A stretch of 36,706 nucleotides of DNA. Origin: Pelagibius sp050330205 (GTDB lineage Bacteria; Pseudomonadota; Alphaproteobacteria; Kiloniellales; Kiloniellaceae). This document shows positions 26,849-33,787 of the stretch, piece after piece. A program made the translations under genes and the position numbers. Where the stretch lies: the NCBI GenBank assembly GCA_050330205.1, contig JBHJOA010000086.1:1-36706 (forward strand). The letters run 5' to 3'. The notes under the pieces are model-generated. The model had not been told where the DNA came from. It saw nothing but the letters and a program-made list of their open reading frames with translations, and searched no databases. Positions within the stretch are counted from its first letter, which is position 1; the number at the start of each line of letters is the position of its first letter.

Positions 26849-27691
26849 TCAAAGCCCGTCCAGAAATGCCTTGAGGTGGCGGTTGAAGGCCGCCGGCTGT
26901 TCCAGGCTGGGCAGGTGGGCGGTGCCGGGGATGACCGTGCCGAGCGCTCGCGGGATCGCCTGCACCAGGTGCACGCAGCGCTGCTGGATGTGCGGGAAGT
27001 CGCCGTCGCCCCATACCACCTGCGCCGGCCCGGCGAGCTCGGCGAGGCGTGCATAGGCGACCGGGAAGGCGGCCTGGTTGGTCTCCGGGCCTGGGTCCGG
27101 CGCGTAGAGGGCGGTGCCGTTCATGGCCAGGAAGAGGTCGCGCACCGGCCCGCCGACGCGGCCCTCCTCGCTGTTCGGCCCGTCGAGCCACATCCAGGCC
27201 TCCAGCAGGTTGATGCGGTCGAGATCCTCGTCCTCCTCGGCCTCCTCCAGCATCTCCAAGAGGGCTTCCACCGCCGGCGGGAAGGCCGCCGGCGAGGGCG
27301 CGCCGGTGACCGCCGGGGCGGCGAGGAACAGCCCCGCCACGCGGTACGGATGGGTCAGCGCGAAGTCGATGGCGATGCGCCCGCCCTGGGAGCAGCCGAC
27401 CAGGGCCGCCGAGGCGAGGCCGAGCTGGTCGAGCAGCGCCAGCAGGTCGTCGAGGTGGGAGAAGGTCTCCGGCTGCCCGCGCGTGTCGCCGAAGCCGCGG
27501 CGGTCGTAGGCGACCACGCGGCGGCCCGGCGCGAAGGCGGCGATCTGGTCCTGCCACATGCGGCGGTCGGCGACGCCGGCGTGGAGGAAGACCACCGGCG
27601 GGCCGCCGCTGTCCTCGCTGCCGGCCTCGACGCCGGCGATGCGCGCGCGGCCGCTGGCCAGGGTGAAGTCTCTCGGCGTGGGGGGCGGCAT
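26849..27691 (-). CDS. Alpha/beta hydrolase
   Basis: 280 aa. The alpha/beta-hydrolase fold is complete: oxyanion region VVFLHAGVADRRMW, YDRRGFGDTRG, nucleophile elbow GCSQGG with S101, acid in VVWGDGDFPHI (D229 or D231) and H259 in GTAHLPSLEQP. This is closest to the esterase/lactonase type of the fold (for example 3-oxoadipate enol-lactonase-like proteins), but the substrate is unknown. It is the second gene after the arsR-type regulator, 46 bases downstream, and the pair lies between two palindromic repeats. Confidence 0.88.
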   Translation of the reverse strand: MPPPTPRDFTLASGRARIAGVEAGSEDSGGPPVVFLHAGVADRRMWQDQIAAFAPGRRVVAYDRRGFGDTRGQPETFSHLDDLLALLDQLGLASAALVGCSQGGRIAIDFALTHPYRVAGLFLAAPAVTGAPSPAAFPPAVEALLEMLEEAEEDEDLDRINLLEAWMWLDGPNSEEGRVGGPVRDLFLAMNGTALYAPDPGPETNQAAFPVAYARLAELAGPAQVVWGDGDFPHIQQRCVHLVQAIPRALGTVIPGTAHLPSLEQPAAFNRHLKAFLDGL

Positions 27692-27737
27692 GGGGGGTCC
27701 TTTCGCGGGCAGCGCCGGCGGGCGTTGTCGCGGCGCT

Positions 27738-28451
27738 TCAGTCGGCGACTGTAAGCGCCTCGAGCAGGCCGGGAAAGTGCCGCGGCAGTTCGCGCTCGCC
27801 CAGCGCCGTCACCACCGCCTTGCGCGGCACGCGGTCGCGGCGCAGCCACTTCCGGCGGACCAGGTGCCCGGCCAGCGCCGCCCCCAGCGCGCCGCCGAGG
27901 TGCGGGCGCCGCTCGCTCCAGTCGAGGCAGCAGCGCGCGAAGTGGCGCCGCTCGCCCTCGGCCGCCGTGACATCGACGCCGAGGCCCTCCAGGAAGGCGC
28001 GACCCTTCGGCCCGAGGCGGAAGTCGCCGGCCTCGCGGCGCAGGAAACGCCGCTTCAGCAGCGAGTCGGTCAGCGCGACGCCGAGACGACCGGCCAGGTG
28101 ATCGTAGCAGAAGCGCGCGCTGCGCAGTTCCCCCACCCGCCGCAGCTGCGCCGAGCGCCGCTCGGCCACGCGCGTCGAAGGCGCCAGGTGGCTGAGCGGC
28201 TCCAGCGCCTCGGCGACGGCCGGGCCGGCGAGGCGGTAGTAGCGGTGGCGCCCCTGCTGCTCGACGGCGAGCAGCCCGGCATCGGTCAGTTTGGCCAGGT
28301 GGCTGCTCGCGGTCTGCGGCGTCACCCCGGCCACGAAGGCCAGCTCGCTCGCGGTCTGCGCACGGCCGTCCATCAGCGCCGCCATCATGTTGGCCCGCGC
28401 CGGCACGCCGATCAGCGCGCCGAACAGGGCGAAGGAGGGATCTACGTTCAT
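27738..28451 (-). CDS. ArsR-family (winged-helix) transcriptional regulator
   Basis: 237 aa from the ATG at 28451 (MNVDPSFALFGALIGVPARANMMAALM). The ArsR-type winged helix covers residues about 10-85: TASELAFVAGVTPQTASSHLAKLTDAGLL is the recognition helix region and VEQQGRHRYYRLAG the wing. The C-terminal 150 residues form an additional domain, longer than in small ArsR metal sensors; it holds a few cysteines (in ARFCYDHLAG and HFARCCLDW) but no CxC sensing motif, so I do not assign a ligand. Homologues of this length are common in alphaproteobacteria. It probably controls itself and the alpha/beta hydrolase downstream. Confidence 0.88.
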   Translation of the reverse strand: MNVDPSFALFGALIGVPARANMMAALMDGRAQTASELAFVAGVTPQTASSHLAKLTDAGLLAVEQQGRHRYYRLAGPAVAEALEPLSHLAPSTRVAERRSAQLRRVGELRSARFCYDHLAGRLGVALTDSLLKRRFLRREAGDFRLGPKGRAFLEGLGVDVTAAEGERRHFARCCLDWSERRPHLGGALGAALAGHLVRRKWLRRDRVPRKAVVTALGERELPRHFPGLLEALTVAD

Positions 28452-28457
28452 ATTTCG

Positions 28458-28487
28458 ATGATAGGCGAGGCGTGGACGCGGCGGCAA
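28458..28487 (-). promoter_or_regulatory. ArsR-gene promoter, probably giving a leaderless mRNA
   Basis: TTGCCG (28487-28482), an 18-base spacer and TATCAT (28463-28458). Six bases (CGAAAT) separate the -10 from the ATG at 28451, the same distance as at the DUF2244 gene, and there is no Shine-Dalgarno sequence. Confidence 0.5.
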
Positions 28488-28548
28488 GACGCTGCGGGCA
28501 CACTTCGATGGGGGGCGAAGTTTTGTAGGCTTGGCCGCTCACTCGCTT

Positions 28549-28633
28549 GTCATGCTCGGGCTTGTCCCGAGCATCCATGGATCAACTTTCGAGGCGTTGG
28601 GGAATGGGCCCTCGGGTCAAGCCCGAGGGTGAC
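28549..28633. repeat. REP-like palindromic intergenic element, copy C
   Basis: 85 bases. The left arm starts GTCATGCTCGGGC and the right arm ends GGGTGAC. Arm order is reversed relative to copy B, so the two copies point in opposite directions around the hydrolase-regulator pair. It lies downstream of the HIT gene, the last gene of the his transcript, and may end that transcript. The rest of 28452-28711 holds the ArsR promoter and about 80 bases without recognisable features. Confidence 0.88.
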
Positions 28634-28711
28634 GGGAAGTGGGGCGGGACGGGCGGTGCGACAATGGCAGAAGCCGCGTGACGCTCTGCACGGACTCTGG
28701 AGGAACGCCCC

Positions 28712-29080
28712 TCACCCCTGCGGCGGGCGGATCATGCGGCCGAGGGGTTGGCCGCCGAAGATGTGGAGGTGGAAGTGCGGCACCTCCTGGTGGCCGTGCT
28801 CGCCGGTGTTGGCGAGTACGCGGTAGCCGTCGCCCTCGATGCCGAGGTCCCTGGCGATCTTTCCGGCGGCGCGGAAGAAACCGGCGATCTCCGCCTCCGA
28901 CGCCTGCTGCGAGAAGTCGGCGAAGGACGCGTAGGCGCCCTTGGGGATCACCAGCACGTGGACCCTGGTCTGCGGCTGGATGTCGTGGAAGGCGAGGACG
29001 TGCTCGTCCTCGTAGACCTTGTTGCAGGGAATCTCGCCGCGCAGGATCTTCGCGAAGACGTTGCTGTCGTCATAGGCCAT
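28712..29080 (-). CDS. HIT-family (HinT-like) nucleotide-binding protein
   Basis: 122 aa. The histidine triad is HFHLH at 102-106 (His-x-His-x-His), preceded by QPQTRVHVLVIPKGAY and YRVLANTGEHGHQEVPHFHLHIFGGQPLG in two blocks. HIT hydrolases remove nucleoside phosphoramidate-type groups from nucleotides. The gene is the last of the his run, 44 bases after hisE. As far as I recall, an HIT gene of similar length sits in the same place in the Azospirillum his cluster, so the linkage is conserved. Confidence 0.95.
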   Translation of the reverse strand: MAYDDSNVFAKILRGEIPCNKVYEDEHVLAFHDIQPQTRVHVLVIPKGAYASFADFSQQASEAEIAGFFRAAGKIARDLGIEGDGYRVLANTGEHGHQEVPHFHLHIFGGQPLGRMIRPPQG

Positions 29081-29124
29081 GGCGCCTCTTCCCCTTTGCC
29101 GTTCGCTGTCTCAGTCTTGCCCGG

Positions 29125-29463
29125 TCATTTTTGTGGGCGGGAAGCTTTCTCGGCAATGCCGGAAATGCCCTTGCGGCCCTCGAGCGCGGCCCAGACCTCG
29201 GCCGGCTTCACGCCGCTCGCCGCCCACAGCACCAGCAGGTGATAAAGCAGGTCGGCGGATTCCTTCACGACGCCGTCCTTGCGCTCGCGGACACCTTCGA
29301 TCGCCGTCTCCACGGCCTCCTCGCCGAGCTTCTGGGCGATCTTGTCGAGGCCGCGGTGGAACAGCCGCGCGGTGTGCGAGCTTTCCGGGTCGGCGCCGCG
29401 GCGGCTTTCGATCACCGCATAGAGGCTGTCGAGAACCGATCCGTCGAGTGAGTCCTTGGACAT
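29125..29463 (-). CDS. hisE: Phosphoribosyl-ATP diphosphatase
   Basis: 112 aa. HisE hydrolyses phosphoribosyl-ATP to phosphoribosyl-AMP, the second step of histidine synthesis. The MazG-like helical fold has SSHTARLFHRGLDKIAQKLGEEAVETAIE with the conserved metal-binding EExxE-type motif (GEEAVE), and KESADLLYHLLVLWA. It is a separate protein here, not fused to HisI; hisI is not in the window. It starts 30 bases after hisF. Confidence 0.96.
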   Translation of the reverse strand: MSKDSLDGSVLDSLYAVIESRRGADPESSHTARLFHRGLDKIAQKLGEEAVETAIEGVRERKDGVVKESADLLYHLLVLWAASGVKPAEVWAALEGRKGISGIAEKASRPQK

Positions 29464-29493
29464 GGCGATGCAGCGCTTTCCTTGGCGGGCGTG

Positions 29494-30270
29494 TCAGGCG
29501 GCCTGCGCGTCGACCGGGCGCACCGGCAGGCCGTGGGCGGCGAGGCAGGCCTTGGCCTCGGCAATGGTATAGGTGCCGAAGTGGAAGATCGAGGCGGCCA
29601 GCACCGCCGAGGCGTGGCCCGCGACGATGCCTTCTGCCAGGTGCTCCAACGTGCCGACGCCACCGGAGGCGATCACCGGCACCGGCACGGCGTCGGAGAC
29701 GGCGCGGGTGAGCGGGATGTTGTAGCCCGCCTTGGTGCCGTCGCGGTCCATGGAGGTCAGCAGGATCTCGCCGGCGCCCAGTTCGCACAGGCGCCTGGAC
29801 CACGCGACCGCGTCGATGCCGGTCGGCTTGCGCCCGCCGTGGGTGAAGATCTCGAACTTCTCCGGCGCAACGGACTTGGCATCCACCGCCACCACGATGC
29901 ACTGGCTGCCGAACTTCTCCGCCGCCTCGCGCACGAAGTCCGGGTTGGTGACGGCGGCGGTGTTGATGGAGACCTTGTCGGCGCCGGCCAGGAGAAGCTG
30001 GCGGATGTCGTCGAGGCTGCGCACGCCGCCGCCGACGGTCAGCGGCATGAAGCACTGCTCCGCCGTGCGCCGCACCACGTCCAGCAGGATGCCGCGGTTC
30101 TCGTGGCTCGCCGTGATGTCGAGGAAGCAGAGCTCGTCGGCGCCGGCGGCGTCGTAGACCCGGGCCTGCTCGACCGGGTCGCCGGCATCCACCAGGTCGA
30201 CGAAGTTCACGCCATTCACCACGCGGCCGTCCTTCACGTCGAGACAGGGGATGACGCGCACGGTCAGCAT
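29494..30270 (-). CDS. hisF: Imidazole glycerol phosphate synthase cyclase subunit
   Basis: 258 aa from the ATG at 30270. HisF converts the HisA product, using ammonia from HisH, to imidazole glycerol phosphate and AICAR. It is a (beta-alpha)8 barrel: VIPCLDVKDGRVVNG with the catalytic D11, PLTVGGGVRSLDDIR, LTSMDRDGTKAGYNIPLT with the second catalytic aspartate, and PVIASGGVGTLEHLAEG. The start overlaps the hisA stop by seven bases, so translation is coupled. The frame is open far upstream inside hisA but those residues are antiparallel-frame noise. Confidence 0.98.
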   Translation of the reverse strand: MLTVRVIPCLDVKDGRVVNGVNFVDLVDAGDPVEQARVYDAAGADELCFLDITASHENRGILLDVVRRTAEQCFMPLTVGGGVRSLDDIRQLLLAGADKVSINTAAVTNPDFVREAAEKFGSQCIVVAVDAKSVAPEKFEIFTHGGRKPTGIDAVAWSRRLCELGAGEILLTSMDRDGTKAGYNIPLTRAVSDAVPVPVIASGGVGTLEHLAEGIVAGHASAVLAASIFHFGTYTIAEAKACLAAHGLPVRPVDAQAA

Positions 30271-31007
30271 CCAGGCGCTCCTTCCGTCTCGCCGGCGAGC
30301 AGGGCCAGCGCCGACTTGGGGTCGATGCGGCCGTCGTAGAGCGCGCGCCCGGAGATCACGCCCTCGATGCCGGCGATGGCGAGGAAGGCGGCGAGGTCGT
30401 CCAGCGAAGCGACGCCGCCGGAGGCGATGACGGGGGTGTCGATGGCCTCGGCCAGCTCCCGGGTCGCCGCCACGTTGGCGCCGCCAAGCGCGCCGTCGCG
30501 GTCGATGTCGGTGTAGACGATGGCGGCGGCGCCGGCGTCCTCGAAGCGGCGCGCCAGCTCCAGCGCCGTGACTTCGCTGACCTCGGCCCAGCCCTCGACG
30601 GCGACGCGGCCGCCGCGGGCATCGATGCCGAGCACTACGCGGCCGGGAAAGGCGCGGCAGGCCTCGCGCACCAGGGCCGGGTTCTTCACCGCCACGGTGC
30701 CGAGAATGACCCGGCGCACGCCGAGGTCGAGCCAGCGCTCGATGGTCGCCATGTCGCGGATGCCGCCGCCGAGCTGCACCGGCAGGTCGACCGCCGCGAG
30801 GATCGCCTCCACCGCCGGCGCGTTCGCCGGCCGGCCTTCGAAGGCGCCGTTGAGGTCGACCAGGTGCAGCCACTGGAAGCCGGCCTCGGCGAAGGTGCGC
30901 GCCTGGGCCGCCGGGTCGTCGTTGAAGACGGTCGCCGAGTCCATCTCGCCGCGCAGCAGGCGCACCGCCTGGCCGTCCTTCAGGTCGATGGCGGGAAACA
31001 GGATCAT
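30264..31007 (-). CDS. hisA: Phosphoribosylformimino-5-aminoimidazole carboxamide ribotide isomerase
   Basis: 247 aa. HisA isomerises ProFAR to PRFAR, the substrate of HisF. It is a barrel related to HisF: ILFPAIDLKDGQAVRL (catalytic D8), LPVQLGGGIRD, IVYTDIDRDGALGG with the second catalytic aspartate, and PVIASGGVASLDDL. Its ATG overlaps the stop of the upstream GNAT by four bases (ATGA), and its stop overlaps the start of hisF. Confidence 0.98.
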   Translation of the reverse strand: MILFPAIDLKDGQAVRLLRGEMDSATVFNDDPAAQARTFAEAGFQWLHLVDLNGAFEGRPANAPAVEAILAAVDLPVQLGGGIRDMATIERWLDLGVRRVILGTVAVKNPALVREACRAFPGRVVLGIDARGGRVAVEGWAEVSEVTALELARRFEDAGAAAIVYTDIDRDGALGGANVAATRELAEAIDTPVIASGGVASLDDLAAFLAIAGIEGVISGRALYDGRIDPKSALALLAGETEGAPGC

Positions 31008-31627
31008 CGCGCCGGCTGCCCCTCGGGCCCGGTATCTTGGGGCAGGGCGCCGTTGCCGTGCAGGTCCTTGTAGTAGAAGAAGCCGGTCACCCAGGCGCCG
31101 TCGACCCAGGCGTAGTGCGGATGGCTGCCCCAGCGCACGAAGCCCGCTTCCTCGACGACCTCGATGGCACGGGCCTGGGTCTCGCGGATGTCGAGGTTGA
31201 GGACGCGCAGGCCGTTGGCGCGCGCCGCCTCCTCGATCCGGGCGACCAGCGCCGGGGCGAGGCCGTGGCCGCGCGCCCAGGGCGCCACGAAGAAGGTGGT
31301 GAGCTGGCCGGTCAGGCTCTGCGCCTCGTTGTTGCGCGGCGGGCGCACGAGCTGGGCGGAGCCGGCGATGGTGCCGTCGAGGCGGCCGACGAAGAGCTCG
31401 CGCTCGGGCACCAGCAGCACGCCCTGCCAGTAGGTCTCCATGGTCTGGCGCGGCGGCGGGTTCAGCCAGCCGAAGCCGCCGCCGTGCAGGATCGCCGCCT
31501 CGGCCGCGTCGCAGAGGTCGTGCAGATCCGGCCCGCCGAAGCCGGTGAGGCGGTCGACGGCGATGGTGGCGCCGGTGCCGCTGCCGGTGTCGCCGCTGGT
31601 GTCGCTACTGGAATCGCGGGCTGTCAT
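31004..31627 (-). CDS. GNAT-family N-acetyltransferase inside the his operon
   Basis: 207 aa from the ATG at 31627, which overlaps the hisH stop as ATGA; a start three codons earlier in coding order is open. After a serine/threonine/glycine-rich N-terminus, the GNAT fold is seen: GTIAGSAQLVRPPRNNEAQS (strands 2-3), TTFFVAPWARGHGLAPALVARIEEAA (motif A, with R-G-H-G-L-A), LRVLNLDIRETQARAIEVVEEAGFVRWG (motif B). Its own stop overlaps the hisA ATG. It is therefore co-translated with hisH and hisA. The substrate is unknown; nothing in the histidine pathway needs an acetyltransferase, so the role is open. Confidence 0.9.
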   Translation of the reverse strand: MTARDSSSDTSGDTGSGTGATIAVDRLTGFGGPDLHDLCDAAEAAILHGGGFGWLNPPPRQTMETYWQGVLLVPERELFVGRLDGTIAGSAQLVRPPRNNEAQSLTGQLTTFFVAPWARGHGLAPALVARIEEAARANGLRVLNLDIRETQARAIEVVEEAGFVRWGSHPHYAWVDGAWVTGFFYYKDLHGNGALPQDTGPEGQPAR

Positions 31628-32286
31628 GGACGCCACCTCAGGAAATTTGCGAGCAGGCGCAGGCCCGCGGCCTGGCTCTTCTCGGGATGGAACTGGGTGC
31701 CCGCCAGGTTGTCGCGGCCGACCAGCGCGGTGACCGGGCCGCCGTAGTCGGCGGTCGCCAGCAGGTGTTCCGCCCGCGCCGGACGCAGGTGGAAGCTGTG
31801 CACGAAGTAGACATAGGGCATGTCGGCGAAATCCGCCACCAGAGGATGTGTCCGGTCCCTGATCTCGAGGGCGTTCCAGCCCATGTGCGGCACCTTCAGG
31901 GGGCCGGCCAGGGGACCAATCTGGCCGGGGGCCGGCTCCAGGGCCACCACGTCGCCGGGAATCCAGCCGAAACCCTGGGTTACGCCGTGCTCCAGGCCGC
32001 GCGACGCCATCAGCTGCATGCCGACGCAGATGCCGAGGAAGGGCTTGCCGGCGGCGATCACCGCCTCCTCCAGCGCCTCCACCATGCCGTCGATGGCGAA
32101 GATCCCGCGCCGGCAGTCGGCGAAGGCGCCGACGCCCGGCAGCACCACGCGGTCGGCGCGGCGCAGCGCCTCGGGGTCGTCGGTCACCATCACAGGGCCG
32201 CCGCCGGCCTCGGCGGCGGCGCGTTCCAGGGACTTGGCGGCCGAGCGCAGGTTGCCCGAGCCATAGTCGATGATCGCAACGGTCAT
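31624..32286 (-). CDS. hisH: Imidazole glycerol phosphate synthase glutaminase subunit
   Basis: 220 aa. HisH is the class I glutamine amidotransferase that feeds ammonia to HisF. The nucleophile is C87 in GKPFLGICVGMQLM, and the triad is completed by H200 and E202 in GTQFHPEKSQ. The N-terminus VAIIDYGSGNLRS and the HMGWN...YFVHSFH segment are also typical. It starts 76 bases after hisB. Confidence 0.98.
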   Translation of the reverse strand: MTVAIIDYGSGNLRSAAKSLERAAAEAGGGPVMVTDDPEALRRADRVVLPGVGAFADCRRGIFAIDGMVEALEEAVIAAGKPFLGICVGMQLMASRGLEHGVTQGFGWIPGDVVALEPAPGQIGPLAGPLKVPHMGWNALEIRDRTHPLVADFADMPYVYFVHSFHLRPARAEHLLATADYGGPVTALVGRDNLAGTQFHPEKSQAAGLRLLANFLRWRP

Positions 32287-32362
32287 CCCGGACCCCTTCG
32301 ATCCTTGCCGCTGGTCACGGGGGGCCGGCCTGCCTCGCGGCGGCCGGGCCCGGCCGGATCGT

Positions 32363-32950
32363 TCAGAGAGAGCCCTTGGTGGAGGGCACGGCGTCGGCCT
32401 TGCGCGGGTCGATCTCCACGGCTTCGCGCAGCGCGCGGGCCAGACCCTTGAAGCAGGACTCGACGATATGGTGGTTGTTGGTGCCGTAGAGGTTCTCCAC
32501 GTGCAGCGTCAGGCCGGCGTGCTGGGCGAAGGCCTGGAACCACTCCTTGAACAGCTCGGTGTCCATGGTGCCGAGCTTGTCGCGGCTCAGCTCCACCTTC
32601 CAAATCAGGTAGGGCCGGTTGGAGGCGTCGAGCGCCACCCGGGTCAGCGTCTCGTCCATCGGCACCAGCGCCTGGCCGTAGCGCCGGATGCCCTTGCGCT
32701 CGCCCAGTGCCTTGGCCACCGCCTGGCCGAGGGCGATGCCGCTGTCCTCGGTGGTATGGTGGAAGTCGATATGCAGGTCGCCCTCGGCCTTCAGCGTGAT
32801 GTCGATCAGGCTGTGGCGGGAGAGCTGTTCGAGCATGTGGTCGAGGAAGCCGATCCCGGTGGACACCTGGTAGGTGCCGGAGCCGTCCAGGTCGACCGTC
32901 GCGGCGATCCTGGTTTCCTGGGTGTTTCGCTCAATGGTTGCCCGGCGCAT
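32363..32950 (-). CDS. hisB: Imidazoleglycerol-phosphate dehydratase
   Basis: 195 aa from the ATG at 32950 (MRRATIERNTQETRI); the frame stays open 16 codons upstream but the residues do not match the family. The monofunctional dehydratase form, without the phosphatase domain of enteric HisB, is seen, as expected in alphaproteobacteria. Metal-binding signatures are GFLDHMLEQLSRH, DLHIDFHHTTEDSGIALG and NLYGTNNHHIVESCFKGLARALREA. It is the first gene of the his run and is divergent from hslV. Confidence 0.97.
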   Translation of the reverse strand: MRRATIERNTQETRIAATVDLDGSGTYQVSTGIGFLDHMLEQLSRHSLIDITLKAEGDLHIDFHHTTEDSGIALGQAVAKALGERKGIRRYGQALVPMDETLTRVALDASNRPYLIWKVELSRDKLGTMDTELFKEWFQAFAQHAGLTLHVENLYGTNNHHIVESCFKGLARALREAVEIDPRKADAVPSTKGSL

Positions 32951-33174
32951 ATCGTCTCGTCCCGCCCCTGGAGCGGGTCCTTCGGCTGCAGGTCTCAATA
33001 GAGGGCGCCCTTTTATCAGGAAGGGGGGAGCGACGCCAGCGCCCTATAGCGCCCTGTGCCGGGACCGAAAGCGACCCCCAAGCGGCCCGGGAAGCTGCCC
33101 CGGAAGCGCGCCGGAAGGCGGCCCCGCCGGCCCCCCGGGCGCATCTGGGGCCCCCGGCGGCGGGGGAAATCCGG

Positions 33175-33203
33175 CTTGACCCGGCCGCCGCTTTCGCCCA
33201 TCT
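33175..33203 (+). promoter_or_regulatory. Heat-shock (RpoH)-type promoter of hslVU
   Basis: CTTGACC (33175-33181), a 15-base spacer and CCCATCT (33197-33203). This matches the known E. coli sigma-32 consensus (CTTGAAA and CCCCATnT) closely. The -10 ends eight bases before the hslV ATG at 33212, so the message would be nearly leaderless. The rest of the 33001-33211 gap is extremely GC-rich with short GCGCCCT direct repeats near 33040-33055. Confidence 0.55.
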
Positions 33204-33211
33204 GACAGTCC

Positions 33212-33787
33212 ATGTCTGAGAACTCCTCCCCCACGTGGCACGGCACCACGATCCTCTCGGTGCGCAAGGGCGGCCGGGTGGTGGTGGCCGGCGACGGCCA
33301 GGTCAGCTTCGGCAACACGGTGATGAAGTCCAACGCCCGCAAGGTGCGGCGCCTGGGCAAGGACAACGTGATCGCCGGCTTCGCCGGCGCGACGGCCGAC
33401 GCCTTCACTCTCTTCGAGCGCCTGGAGGCGAAGCTGGAGACCTATCCGGACCAGCTGACCCGTGCCTGCGTCGAACTCGCCAAGGACTGGCGCACCGACC
33501 GCTACCTGCGCCGCCTCGAGGCGATGATGGCGGTGGCCGACGCCGGCACCTCGCTGGTGCTGACCGGCAACGGCGACGTGCTGGAGCCGGAGGACGGCCT
33601 CATCGGCATCGGCTCGGGCGGCGCCTTCGCGCTCTCGGCGGCGCGCGCCCTGGTCGACATCGACGGCCTCGATGCCGAGGCCATCGCCCGCAAGGCCATG
33701 AAGATCGCCGGGGACATCTGCATCTACACCAACGAGAACGTCGTGATCGAAAGCCTGACCGCACGGCCCGTCGCGTCCCATGGCTGA
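33212..33787 (+). CDS. hslV: ATP-dependent protease peptidase subunit HslV
   Basis: 191 aa. HslV is the proteasome-like threonine peptidase of the HslUV complex. The propeptide MSENSSPTWHG is followed by TTILSVRKGGRVVVAGDGQ, so the mature N-terminal catalytic threonine is residue 12 (after WHG). GNTVMKSNARKVRRL, GFAGATADAFTLFERLE and IGSGGAFALSAARAL are family signatures. Its stop overlaps the hslU start by eight bases. The upstream promoter looks heat-shock-type, fitting the protein's quality-control role. Confidence 0.97.
   Translation: MSENSSPTWHGTTILSVRKGGRVVVAGDGQVSFGNTVMKSNARKVRRLGKDNVIAGFAGATADAFTLFERLEAKLETYPDQLTRACVELAKDWRTDRYLRRLEAMMAVADAGTSLVLTGNGDVLEPEDGLIGIGSGGAFALSAARALVDIDGLDAEAIARKAMKIAGDICIYTNENVVIESLTARPVASHG

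Noticed and set aside
26758..28633. Composite transposon
   Set aside because: The flanking inverted repeats contain no transposase and no target-site duplication was identified; reported instead as REP-like elements flanking a cassette.
32939..33010. Histidine attenuator leader before hisB
   Set aside because: No histidine-rich leader peptide and no terminator/antiterminator pair seen; the AGGGCGCCCT palindrome there has no loop.
33176..33204. Housekeeping sigma-70 promoter TTGACC-N17-CATCTG at hslV
   Set aside because: The -10 is poor; the heat-shock reading of the same bases (CTTGACC-N15-CCCATCT) fits better.
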